Assembly: GCF_020514095.1 (NCBI RefSeq)
Contig: NZ_VTKY01000001.1
Location: 124,001 to 188,000, forward strand
Direction of reading: 5' to 3'
From: Synechococcus sp. MU1643
GTDB lineage: Bacteria > Cyanobacteriota > Cyanobacteriia > PCC-6307 > Cyanobiaceae
DNA length: 64,000 bases
Shown here: positions 57,925 to 64,000 of the stretch, piece after piece
Position numbering within the stretch: the stretch's first letter is position 1
How the letters are laid out: each line of letters begins with the position of its first letter
Made by a program: the position numbers and the translations under genes
The notes under the pieces: generated by a model
The model's database searches: none
Told to the model about the DNA's origin: nothing
The model's input: the letters and a program-made list of their open reading frames with translations, nothing else

Positions 57925-57989
57925 GTCATCACCGACTGATCAGCAGCCTTGCCATATCAGCAGGGCTGCAACTCCTTTATGTATCTCTA

Positions 57990-58214
57990 ATGACCAATCA
58001 TCACTTGTCAGTTGAGCAAAGGTTTCATTTGGAAGCAGCCTTCAGAGAGGTCGATGGCTGCGAGGACATTGAAAAGCTCCGTGCTCTTACGAAGCAGATC
58101 ATTACTGCACAGGAGAATGAAAAGGCATTTGCTCGCGAAGCGATGCAGCAGATCCGCAAGGAGATGGAGGCATCTGCTCAGCAGCGGTTCGGATTCAACT
58201 GGGGCCAGAAGTAA
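57990..58214 (+). CDS. Small helical protein, cyanophage/island style
   Basis: Protein of 74 residues: SVEQRFHLEAAFREVDGCEDIEKLRALTKQIITAQENEKAF (landmarks FHLEAAFREVDGCEDIEKL and LTKQII), then a basic helix. All-helical, no Cys motif beyond a single one. The 'LExAFREVDxCxDIExL' style is reminiscent of small proteins in marine cyanobacterial islands and phages, from memory and not verified. ATG at 57990. Confidence 0.55.
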   Translation: MTNHHLSVEQRFHLEAAFREVDGCEDIEKLRALTKQIITAQENEKAFAREAMQQIRKEMEASAQQRFGFNWGQK

Positions 58215-58273
58215 AAGCTTGGATTCACTTGATCAAGTCAGTGACTTTCGCCAGCTTCCTTGGTGGTCCATGT

Positions 58274-58295
58274 AAAAAAAACCGCCTTGCGACGG
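58274..58295 (-). terminator. Minus-strand terminator
   Basis: Read on the minus strand, CCGTC-GCAA-GGCGG forms a five-base-pair hairpin followed by T8. It is 44 bases beyond the stop of the 51-residue gene, which it probably ends. Confidence 0.6.
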
Positions 58296-58338
58296 GGTGA
58301 TGCTGGTAATGATTGTCTGGAAAAAGGTTTTACTTAAC

Positions 58339-58494
58339 TTATTTAGAACAGTATTCAGGCACTTCACGGAAGGGGGGATGTCTGCCCTTATAGCATTCAA
58401 AAAATATACTTAGGACGCCAAACATCATTACGCCAATCAATGTCAACTGACCGGTAAAGGCAAGCCTTTTCAACCATACACGTGGCTTCTGCAT
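58339..58494 (-). CDS. 51-residue membrane protein
   Basis: ATG at 58494. A basic N-terminus (KPRVWLKR) leads into one hydrophobic helix (GQLTLIGVMMFGVLSIFF), then a polar tail with two Cys (ECYKGRHPPFREVPEYC). A terminator follows. Below usual length cut-offs, but the positive-inside layout is typical of a real single-helix protein. No family recognised. Confidence 0.55.
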   Translation of the reverse strand: MQKPRVWLKRLAFTGQLTLIGVMMFGVLSIFFECYKGRHPPFREVPEYCSK

Positions 58495-58659
58495 GAATCG
58501 AGCTTAGATCCAGAATTGGAAGCTGCAAACCTTGAGGTGTAAAAGAAAAATCTCGCCCCGAAAGCACACCATTGAAAGGTCATCAGGAAATTGCGTCACC
58601 ATTCCGAGGGATTTATTTAGCTGTTTTTATTCCCTATCTGGTTGGAGGGAGCTCAGAGA

Positions 58660-58989
58660 TTAGGAATGCGAAAACATAAGCCAAATAGCAAATATCAACA
58701 AAGGCAAATCAAGCAGTATCCAGTTGCCAATCCTTGTCTCCTCATATGTTTTGCAAAAAGGTATCTTAATTCTCCATCCACCAGCCTTTTCAATCCAATA
58801 ATTATGCTCTCTTTGCTTGTATCGAATCTCTCTGAAGAAAGTTAAGTATTTTGTTTCTCGTATTCTTACCCCCAGCCTACGGTCCAGCACTGCGTCTCTC
58901 CACTCATAGCTTTCATCTTCGATAAATTTTCCTTTTTTGAAGCGACACCATGACCAGTGATGGATGGTGGCGAAGAAGTAGAAATTCAT
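58660..58989 (-). CDS. AT-rich hypothetical protein with C-terminal helix
   Basis: Protein of 109 residues, rich in Trp, Tyr, Phe and Arg: TIHHWSWCRFKKGKF, YEWRDAVLDRRLGVRIRETKYLTFFREIRYK, WRIKIPF. A C-terminal hydrophobic helix (WILLDLPLLIFAIWLMF) suggests a membrane anchor. The DNA is much more AT-rich than the core chromosome, consistent with recent acquisition. ATG at 58989. No family recognised. Confidence 0.55.
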   Translation of the reverse strand: MNFYFFATIHHWSWCRFKKGKFIEDESYEWRDAVLDRRLGVRIRETKYLTFFREIRYKQREHNYWIEKAGGWRIKIPFCKTYEETRIGNWILLDLPLLIFAIWLMFSHS

Positions 58990-59034
58990 GTTGCTGGTTG
59001 CAGCTGAAGTCTATTCATTGCATAAATTTATCTA

Positions 59035-59181
59035 TTATTTCCAAGAAAGCCATAGTCCTTGTGCATCTCCGTTCCAGCTGAGTGATATTTCCGATGGCTC
59101 TAATCCCTCTTTTGGGTAAATCGTCCTCGCCAGACTGGAGTAGTCGCCCAGATCCCAGTGGTCAGCGCACTGCAGGCTCAA
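59035..59181 (-). CDS. 48-residue frame, possible gene fragment
   Basis: TTG start at 59181. Protein-like sequence: CADHWDLGDYSSLARTIY, KEGLEPSEISLSWNGDAQGLWLSW. The composition looks coding, but the start is weak. It may be a short gene or the remnant of a longer one. Confidence 0.35.
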   Translation of the reverse strand: MSLQCADHWDLGDYSSLARTIYPKEGLEPSEISLSWNGDAQGLWLSWK

Positions 59182-59208
59182 AAGGAGTCACACGTTGAAT
59201 TGCTCTAA

Positions 59209-59367
59209 TCCGCCATCCGATGGGAGGGAGTTCGCGCTCAGTGGTTCGCTCGCACCAATGACTGGCAACAGGTCGAGGACTGCCTCGCCCGTGAACGTCA
59301 CCTCGAAATAACCCTCGATCAAGCGCGGCGCGATGCAGCGTTCGCAGCCGAACACTGCCCCGGTTGA
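59209..59367 (+). pseudogene. Coding-like fragment without a start
   Basis: Between two stops, 52 codons read WEGVRAQWFARTNDWQQVE, DCLARERHLEITLDQARRDAAF. The amphipathic, charged pattern is protein-like, but there is no ATG, GTG or TTG in frame. It overlaps the next frame. Probably the remnant of a disrupted gene. Confidence 0.35.
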
Positions 59368-59605
59368 ACCCGTGGCGACTCATCGCCCCAAACCCCGTCG
59401 CCGGAACCCAGCACGGGCCGAGATCGAGAACGACCTCCTCGAACAGCCCCGCTGGTCATGCCTCCGCCAGCAGCAACGCCTTCAGGCGCAACATCACACC
59501 CCAGAGCAGAACGCTGCTGATCGCCGCAGATGCCGGGCCCTAGTCGAGGGCGGCTTCGGCGCCGACGCAGCCTTCATGGCCCGGTGGCAACGGATTGGCG
59601 GCTGA
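59333..59605 (+). CDS. Basic hypothetical protein, doubtful
   Basis: Protein of 90 residues, Arg/Gln/Ala-rich: HRPKPRRRNPARAEIENDL, PRWSCLRQQQRLQAQHHTPEQNAADRRRC. A GTG near residue 16 is an alternative start, 10 bases after the stop of the fragment upstream. High GC content and low complexity make it uncertain. It might once have been joined to that fragment. Confidence 0.35.
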   Translation: MQRSQPNTAPVEPVATHRPKPRRRNPARAEIENDLLEQPRWSCLRQQQRLQAQHHTPEQNAADRRRCRALVEGGFGADAAFMARWQRIGG

Positions 59606-59661
59606 TCAACCCCCGCCGAAGGCAGGGGCTGCAAAAGCACTTTTCAAGGCGTGAGCCTGAT

Positions 59662-59976
59662 TCAGGCGCCCATCATTTCGAACAACTCCTTGTGGCATGC
59701 ACAGGCTTCCTCATCGGTGAAAGCAGGCTGCATGTCGAATTCAACGCCGAACATCGCGCGCCAAGGAGCGAAGTGCTTGAACAGAACCATGCTGCTTTCC
59801 GCTTTGCAGATCACTACGCCACTGCCGGTTTGAGGACAGTGCGTGCGGCTGATCAACTCGAAGCCGTCAATGTGATCACCTTCAGCGCCGCTAGCCATGT
59901 ACTCAATCAACTTGGCGTAGGCAGCCTTTTGCCCTTCGATCTCGGGGAACTGCCAAGTGACGTTGTAGAGCTGCAT
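59662..59976 (-). CDS. DUF3303-like protein
   Basis: Protein of 104 residues: LYNVTWQFPEIEGQKAAYAKLIEYM, GFELISRTHCPQTGSGVVICKAESSMVLFKHFAPWRAMFGVEFDMQPAF (landmarks HCPQTGSGVVICKA and APWRAMFGVEF). The ferredoxin-like alpha/beta style matches the small DUF3303 family. Function unknown. ATG at 59976. Located downstream of the DUF3764 gene on the same strand; both may be in one transcript. Confidence 0.6.
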   Translation of the reverse strand: MQLYNVTWQFPEIEGQKAAYAKLIEYMASGAEGDHIDGFELISRTHCPQTGSGVVICKAESSMVLFKHFAPWRAMFGVEFDMQPAFTDEEACACHKELFEMMGA

Positions 59977-60044
59977 CTGATCTCAAAAGTGAAGTCGTCT
60001 TCTAGCACTGAAATCTTGAACACCATGCAGCGCAGACGACCTCA

Positions 60045-60069
60045 GCCAGCCTCAGGCGCCCAGCCCATC
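60045..60069 (-). repeat. GWAPEAG tail module, copy 1
   Basis: Minus strand reads MGWAPEAG-stop. Preceded by a tiny frame starting ATG 24 bases downstream of the DUF3764 stop. One of three copies in 720 bases. Confidence 0.6.
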
Positions 60070-60092
60070 TCGTTCATGCTCTTTAAGGGCTG

Positions 60093-60371
60093 TCACGCAA
60101 GCCAACGGGTGATCACGGTGCCTTCATAGACATGACCAGAAGCTTCAACAATCGGTTTGGTTTCTGGGTTCGTGAAGATGTTGTAGAGGACGTCTTCGGG
60201 TCCTTGAAACATCACTGTCGCTCTTTTGGGGTCGTCCTTGAAGACACCAATAAAGAAGGTCTTTACTCCCATCTCGGCAAACATAGCTTGCTGCTCAGGA
60301 GCATTCATATGTGCGCGATATTCCTCAAACGTGTTGCTGAGCTTGAAGTCCAGAACAGTTGTCTCAGTCAT
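60093..60371 (-). CDS. DUF3764 family protein (island copy)
   Basis: Protein of 92 residues: TVLDFKLSNTFEEYRAHM, GVFKDDPKRATVMFQGPEDVLYNIF, VEASGHVYEGTVI. It shares the KDDP and ASGHV landmarks with the chromosomal copy at 49847-50113 but is clearly diverged. ATG at 60371 lies inside the end of the 57-residue frame upstream (8-base overlap), so translation may be coupled. Function unknown. Confidence 0.7.
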   Translation of the reverse strand: MTETTVLDFKLSNTFEEYRAHMNAPEQQAMFAEMGVKTFFIGVFKDDPKRATVMFQGPEDVLYNIFTNPETKPIVEASGHVYEGTVITRWLA

Positions 60372-60537
60372 GGCTAGGACACGTGGAATCGCGACAGATC
60401 ACTTTTAGCCAGCCTCTGGTGCCCAGCCCACTTCCTTTTGCCACGTCGGTGCCCAGAGCTTGCATCGCTTCTTCAGGTGTCGATACTGCTGATAGAAGCT
60501 CACTGAAGCTCAGCTGATGGGAGGGTATGGGAACCAT
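60364..60537 (-). CDS. 57-residue frame, probably frameshifted
   Basis: ATG at 60537. It reads SFSELLSAVSTPEEAMQALGTDVAK, then changes character. Removing one A from the A4 run at 60436-60439 would join it to EVGWAPEAG-stop, the tail found in two other copies. The unshifted form would have 43 residues. It overlaps the DUF3764 start by 8 bases. The N-terminal part loosely recalls Nif11-type leader peptides (unproven). Confidence 0.45.
   Translation of the reverse strand: MVPIPSHQLSFSELLSAVSTPEEAMQALGTDVAKGSGLGTRGWLKVICRDSTCPSHD
60408..60438 (-). repeat. GWAPEAG tail module, copy 2
   Basis: Minus strand, third frame, reads KEVGWAPEAG-stop. It lies out of frame within the 57-residue ORF. Confidence 0.65.
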
Positions 60538-60735
60538 GGTGGGTTTGGAGGGCAGGGGCTCTCTCTTTCCTGCGACCCAGCAGTTGAAGGATGCAGACGC
60601 GACGTTTTATTCATAGGGACGGGGGTAATCACATTCATAGTTGTGGCCGGGCTTGCCTGCTGGCTTGTCCTGTCGGGTAGGTGGACTGTGATGCTGATCA
60701 AACTTGAGCAGAAGATTCGTTCGTTACGTCGCTAA
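60517..60735 (+). CDS. Small Gly-rich membrane protein
   Basis: Protein of 72 residues. Gly-rich N-terminus (GGYGNHGGFGGQGLSLSCDP), then one hydrophobic helix (FIGTGVITFIVVAGLACWLVL) and a basic tail (KLEQKIRSLRR). Two nearby Cys (LSCDPAVEGC) precede the helix. ATG at 60517; its 5' end overlaps, in antisense, the start of the 57-residue frame by 21 bases. No family recognised. Confidence 0.5.
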   Translation: MGGYGNHGGFGGQGLSLSCDPAVEGCRRDVLFIGTGVITFIVVAGLACWLVLSGRWTVMLIKLEQKIRSLRR

Positions 60736-60765
60736 CAAGCTTCAGGAGCCCAGCCCACTTCCTTT
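60736..60765 (-). repeat. GWAPEAG tail module, copy 3
   Basis: Minus strand reads EKEVGWAPEAC-stop, with no start in frame. The DNA shares about 20 contiguous bases with copy 2 and lies directly after the stop of the Gly-rich gene. Confidence 0.65.
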
Positions 60766-60928
60766 TCCAGGTGGGTCGTTTTCTATCTGCCGTGAGTCTT
60801 CCCCGCTCGCCAGACTTCGCCCCATGGCGAATAAGGACCGCAGCAACCACGAACCGCCCCAGAAGCCTGGTGGTGAGGGCTGGCTCTACAGCGAGCAATA
60901 GCAGAAGCTCTGTCACTTCAAGCCCGCG

Positions 60929-61165
60929 ATGGCCACCGTGCATGCGCAGTGGGTTAAAGGCGCTCTTGCCTCCATCGCCGAGCTGACTGACAAAGAACGA
61001 GCGGTGCTGACTCAAGTAGGCAGAGGACTCGGCAACAGCGATATAGCCGAGGAGCTTTTCATCTCAGAGGAGACATGCAAAAGCCACCTTCGGGCAATCC
61101 GTCAAAAGGTTGGCGAGACAGACAGAGTGAAACTTGCTCTCATTGCCATCAGAGCAGGCATTTAA
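60929..61165 (+). CDS. LuxR-type HTH protein
   Basis: Protein of 78 residues consisting of a GerE/LuxR DNA-binding domain without a receiver: ELTDKERAVLTQVGRGLGNSDIAEELFISEETCKSHLRAIRQKVGETDRVKLALIA (landmarks LTDKERAVL, NSDIAEELFISEETCKSHL). This is the complete four-helix HTH. A single-domain regulator inside the element could control its genes; targets unknown. ATG at 60929. Confidence 0.85.
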   Translation: MATVHAQWVKGALASIAELTDKERAVLTQVGRGLGNSDIAEELFISEETCKSHLRAIRQKVGETDRVKLALIAIRAGI

Positions 61166-61295
61166 TTCACCTGAACACATTGATCGGCCCTCTACGAGAG
61201 GCTCCAGCAACGCCTTCTCATTAGCCAATTAAGGCTGAGGCCAAGGATGTCAGCGGTAGGGATTCGGACCTTGGAACACCCAACGTGATTGACGT

Positions 61296-61976
61296 TTAAT
61301 CCTTTGCCCTTTGCTTCTCCAACAAGAGCTTGGCCTTGTCGTAGCGCTTTTGAAAACCAGCTTTCAGTCCCGAGTGCTGGGCCATCAGCTGCGCACGGGC
61401 TCCATCCTTTCTCTTGGTTTCATAAACCCGATCACACAGCTGCCAATAAAGCTGAATGATTCCGATCTCGCGGGCGTAATCCTTCTGCTTGCGCAGGATG
61501 ATCGACACCCGCTTGAAGTAGGTAGGTGCAGGGAACCACCGGTTGATCTGAGCCGACTCCATCTCCGCCTTGCAACAGGCCAGCATGAGATCAAGATCGT
61601 GTTTGTTCTCCGGGGCCTCTTGGAGAACCTCCCAAGTCTGCTTTCCATCGACAAGCGTCTGAGGAAACATCATTCCGAGGATCTCACCGGAGGCCTTGCC
61701 AGCGCACTCGGGTCCGAAATACCAATCGTGATCAGACTTGACGGTCTCTACCAGAGGCGGTTCAGACGGCTTGGGGGGCTTTGCTGAAAGCTCTGAAGCC
61801 TCAGGTATCGGTGTCTCAGAACCCTCTGCTTTGGGGTCTGAGGAACGAGGCTCACGGAAGACAGGCGTCCTTATGTGCCTCGTGCTTTTGGCCTTCTGAA
61901 CTTCTCGATTGAAGACCACCTTGGCGACAACAAAAGCAATCGCCAGGACGGCCAAAAGGAAGCCAAGCAATTCCAT
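61296..61976 (-). CDS. Membrane-anchored hypothetical protein
   Basis: Protein of 226 residues. An N-terminal helix (LLGFLLAVLAIAFVVAKVVF) is followed by a Pro/Ser/Glu-rich linker and a helical cytosolic domain: DHDWYFGPECAGKASGEILGMMFPQTL, KHDLDLMLACCKAEMESAQINRWFPAPTYFKRVSIILRKQKDYAREI (landmarks WYFGPECAGKASG, NRWFPAPTYFKRVSIILRKQKDY). No family recognised. ATG at 61976; an ATG at 61991 is in frame. Confidence 0.65.
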   Translation of the reverse strand: MELLGFLLAVLAIAFVVAKVVFNREVQKAKSTRHIRTPVFREPRSSDPKAEGSETPIPEASELSAKPPKPSEPPLVETVKSDHDWYFGPECAGKASGEILGMMFPQTLVDGKQTWEVLQEAPENKHDLDLMLACCKAEMESAQINRWFPAPTYFKRVSIILRKQKDYAREIGIIQLYWQLCDRVYETKRKDGARAQLMAQHSGLKAGFQKRYDKAKLLLEKQRAKD

Positions 61977-61991
61977 GCCTGAACAGACCAT

Positions 61992-62306
61992 GGGTGTTAA
62001 CAGTCTGGCCGAGGTGACAGTTCATGCCCTTGGAAAGATGTGACTCACTAGGTCGGCGTTGACCTAGTTGATGACGACTGTATCGACGTCAGCGACCTGG
62101 AACAGGGTCGACACCTTTGGGTTCCTGGCACTATGACCCGACTTTTAGTGCCCACCGAAATTTCTTACTGGTACTTGGATGCTTCGATAGGGCAATGCGA
62201 AACAGCCATTTGTCGCATGATTGCTGCTACAGCGCTTTGATTGTTGAATGCGCGATAGACAGCGAGCTGTTTGCTCAATTCGTGGCATTCCTTTTGTTGG
62301 GAGTCC
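61992..62306. other. Island intergenic region
   Basis: 315 bases. Open frames (for example 62117-62314 plus) look non-coding. It may contain the promoters of the diverging genes on both sides. Confidence 0.4.
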
Positions 62307-62402
62307 ATGAGTAAACCGTTGACATGGAAATCATGGCCTCAGCAAGCATGGCGTGATTGTGCCAAGTGCCACAAAATTACATTGCATGAATCGAAGATCT
62401 GA
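62307..62402 (+). CDS. 31-residue CxxC protein
   Basis: ATG at 62307 with GGGAG a few bases upstream. Trp-rich start (LTWKSWPQQAWRD) and CAKCHK, a possible metal-binding pair. Very short, but the ribosome site and composition support it. No family recognised. Confidence 0.4.
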   Translation: MSKPLTWKSWPQQAWRDCAKCHKITLHESKI

Positions 62403-62504
62403 ACGACCAGCCTAAGTATTAATACTCCTAAAAGTTTTATGTGATCAATGATGCAGAGGTAGTGCAATCAGCCTATTAAGGTTTTATTGATATAGGAGAT
62501 GGCT

Positions 62505-62588
62505 ATGGGATTGACTATTCCAGCGCTCTCAATCGGGGTCGTTATGTATCTATTTTTTCACTTTTTGCTGCGAGGCGTGTTCGGCTAA
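62505..62588 (+). CDS. 27-residue membrane peptide
   Basis: ATG at 62505 with AGGAG six bases upstream. Almost wholly hydrophobic: LTIPALSIGVVMYLFFHFLL, ending RGVFG. A single-helix peptide, directly before the convergent integrase end. Function unknown. Confidence 0.45.
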   Translation: MGLTIPALSIGVVMYLFFHFLLRGVFG

Positions 62589-62610
62589 TTAATGAAGCCT
62601 GGCTAATCAG

Positions 62611-63804
62611 TCAGACGTTGACCGCTGCCACGAGGTCTGCCGTCGCGTTTGGCTTGAACCGGGCGTAGCTCTTCAGGTGCACTTCGATGGTGTGCCCCAT
62701 TGCCTCGCTGATGTTGGCGATGGGGATATTGGCAGCGTGCATCCCCTTGGCGTAGCGATGCCGGAATGAATAGGGGGTGAGCTGCTCACCCTGTCGCTTG
62801 GCGTCTTCACGCATCGACAACCAAACCGTCCGCCGGCGCAGATAACGACTTAATGCCTCGCTGCCGTTGCCTTCACTGTTCAACGGCGGCAATTTCTCGC
62901 CCACCTGCAATCGGCTTTGCAGGTTCCAGTTGATCGCAGACCCATCTGCATCGCGCACCAACAAGGGGTGCAGCCTGCGCGGTTGCGTCTTGGCTCCCTT
63001 CGTTCCCCCCATCGACTTCTGATAAATCGTCCAGAGTTCTGCCCTGTTTGCTCCGTCCTTAATCCGGAGATACCGCAACTCCTCAGGGCGCAGGCCGTAG
63101 ACGGAACAGAGCTGAATGGCGAACCGCCAGCGGTTGTGCTTTTCACCCTGAGGCAGGTTGTCGAGGATCTGGAGGATCTGCGCATCACTGAGGGGGTAAC
63201 CGATGCGCTTTGGCTTCAGGGTCTCTGGGAGCGTCGCAGGGGGGAAGTAAATGGGCTTTAGGTGTCCATGTTGCACCGCCCAGTTCAGGAAGCTGTAGAG
63301 CTTCTGCCGGCACATCTGGCGCATCCTTGTGCCCTGTTCCCATTGGGCCAGGCATTGCATCGCTAACGCTTCACCGTCCACTGGGGGTCGGCCTTCGAAT
63401 GCCTTGGCGCAGTTGCGCAGCACAGGCAGATAAAAGCCCTCCCAGGTCTTGTCGCCAGCGTTGGGGACGAACTCCCGGTAAGTCTCGATTAACTGGCTGA
63501 AATCCAGCTTCTGGTGACTGCTGGAGGTGTCGGCGTTTTGTGCGGCCGCGGCAAGGGTGATCTGTCCACCGTTCCAGCGCTTGAAGATCTGTTGGATGCG
63601 GGGCAACGCAAGCGCAGAACCACGCGCAGTCCACTCAAACGGGAGTGAAACAGTCCCCGCATCACGGACTACTAAGCGAATCCGGCCGCGGTTGTTGCGG
63701 ACGTACCAGCTCTCTCCGCAGGTCTCTGCGATCTGACGGCGGAAGGGCTTGATCCAGCTTTCTGTCTCAGAAACGCGGGGCAAGTGAATGAGGCCGGTTG
63801 CCAC
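62611..63804 (-). CDS. int: Tyrosine recombinase (phage-type integrase)
   Basis: Site-specific recombinase of 397 residues. A SAM-like core-binding part (QLIETYREFVPNAGDKTWEGFYLP) precedes the catalytic domain: Arg in VYGLRPEELRYLRI near residue 236, HxxR in YSFRHRYAKGMH near residue 351, and the nucleophile Tyr in HTIEVHLKSYARF near residue 381. Length and order are normal. GTG at 63804, 126 bases from the right repeat. It is the element's own integrase. Confidence 0.93.
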   Translation of the reverse strand: MATGLIHLPRVSETESWIKPFRRQIAETCGESWYVRNNRGRIRLVVRDAGTVSLPFEWTARGSALALPRIQQIFKRWNGGQITLAAAAQNADTSSSHQKLDFSQLIETYREFVPNAGDKTWEGFYLPVLRNCAKAFEGRPPVDGEALAMQCLAQWEQGTRMRQMCRQKLYSFLNWAVQHGHLKPIYFPPATLPETLKPKRIGYPLSDAQILQILDNLPQGEKHNRWRFAIQLCSVYGLRPEELRYLRIKDGANRAELWTIYQKSMGGTKGAKTQPRRLHPLLVRDADGSAINWNLQSRLQVGEKLPPLNSEGNGSEALSRYLRRRTVWLSMREDAKRQGEQLTPYSFRHRYAKGMHAANIPIANISEAMGHTIEVHLKSYARFKPNATADLVAAVNV

Positions 63805-63811
63805 CTGAAGC

Positions 63812-63837
63812 GTGCCAAAGCTGTGCCAAAGGCGTCA
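63812..63837 (+). repeat. Right arm-type repeat (GTGCCAAA doublet)
   Basis: Two GTGCCAAA motifs followed by GGCGTCA, matching 56080-56106 with one mismatch and one indel. It lies in the short gap between integrase start and right repeat. Confidence 0.7.
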
Positions 63838-63925
63838 AGCATCTGCTGACACCTGCCGACACTTGACGACGTAGTAACACTGCGAAAACTGAGTGATCGT
63901 CTGGAGAGCCCCAGTGTTGGCCTTG

Positions 63926-64000
63926 TTATGCAGGCTGCTGGTGCAGCAACCAGTCGTTGAAGCCGCTGGTGTTCAGTTCGCTGATGCAGCTCTGCAGTTT
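63926..64000 (-). CDS. C-terminus of the island's target gene (partial)
   Basis: Runs off the window. Twenty-four codons read KLQSCISELNTSGFNDWLLHQQPA and then TAA (63926-63928); I state only that the last seven (LLHQQPA) come from the att repeat. The gene's identity cannot be told from this tail. Its stop was TGA (55995-55997) before insertion and is TAA now. Confidence 0.7.
   Translation of the reverse strand, partial: KLQSCISELNTSGFNDWLLHQQPA
63930..63950 (+). repeat. Right attachment-site repeat (attR core)
   Basis: Identical to 55999-56019. It forms the last seven codons of the target gene on the minus strand. Confidence 0.92.

Larger units (their letters stand above)
55999..63950. mobile_element. 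Integrated genetic element (about 7.95 kb) in the 3' end of a protein gene
   Basis: Bounded by perfect 21-bp direct repeats. A tyrosine recombinase (62611-63804) lies 126 bases from the right repeat. Near-identical double GTGCCAAA sites lie just inside each end, and an HTH/excisionase-like gene is near the left end. The repeat equals the final codons of a minus-strand gene, so insertion kept its reading frame and replaced its stop. There are no capsid, tail, terminase or conjugation genes. Cargo is mostly small unknown proteins. It resembles a small integrase-driven island or satellite. Confidence 0.9.

Noticed and set aside
59162-59383. 73-codon minus-strand Arg-rich frame
   Set aside because: Overlaps two competing frames with better protein character; probably a shadow.
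60698-61015. 105-codon minus-strand frame opposite the LuxR-type gene
   Set aside because: Antisense to a convincing HTH gene.
62117-62314. 65-codon plus-strand frame
   Set aside because: Mixed composition, overlaps the start of the better-supported 31-residue frame.

Overview
The window looks like a chromosomal segment of a marine picocyanobacterium of the Synechococcus group. The evidence is gene content: the large Mg-chelatase subunit (chlH), a high-light-inducible protein, a Ycf36/CGLD27 protein, a cyAbrB regulator, a glucosylglycerol-phosphate phosphatase (stpA), and many short families found mainly in cyanobacteria (DUF3038/DUF4335, DUF2949, DUF3318, DUF3386, DUF2811, DUF3721, DUF3764, DUF6447). 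Genes are densely packed, often overlap by 1-8 bases, and change strand frequently. The species cannot be fixed from the sequence alone.

About 0-56 kb is ordinary core chromosome. Region 0-5 kb holds the DUF4335/DUF3038 pair, apt, a FAD monooxygenase, a HLIP, a membrane protein and dapB. chlH (5.1-9.1 kb) ends at a clear terminator. tpiA-folP-glycosyltransferase form a minus-strand overlapping cluster. Next come an MsbA-like ABC exporter, a Na+/alanine symporter, carB, the DUF3318-rsfS-ycf36-asparaginase run, and an initiator tRNA-Met with its own terminator. From 22 to 33 kb lie a GMC oxidoreductase, a long-form CbiX chelatase divergent from a FAD oxidase, a SulP transporter, and a complete general amino-acid ABC transporter (aapJQMP) with overlapping start/stop codons. 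From 33 to 56 kb are cyAbrB, an AEC transporter, AlkB, the methionine pair metA-metY, a lytic transglycosylase, a Rieske oxygenase of the pheophorbide-oxygenase type, stpA, arsS, two tandem DUF3721 proteins, a Fur regulator, a phosphodiesterase, a PiT-like permease, and a histone-deacetylase-like/PPOX operon.

The unusual region is 56.0-63.95 kb, a compact (about 7.95 kb) integrated element. It is bounded by a perfect 21-bp direct repeat (55999-56019 and 63930-63950). A tyrosine recombinase lies against the right end. Near-identical double GTGCCAAA repeats lie just inside both ends, and there is a helix-turn-helix/excisionase-like gene near the left end. The repeat is the last few codons of a protein-coding gene: the right copy ends the minus-strand gene that runs off the window, and the left copy still carries the pre-insertion stop codon 41 bases upstream of the HDAC-like gene. 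Insertion therefore appears to have used the 3' end of a protein gene and split a minus-strand operon. The element has no phage structural genes. Its cargo is mostly very small proteins, several of 27-58 residues, plus DUF3764 and DUF3303-like proteins, a LuxR-type HTH protein, repeated '...GWAPEAG' tail modules and some structured intergenic DNA. It resembles a small integrase-driven island or satellite, and its cargo functions are unknown.
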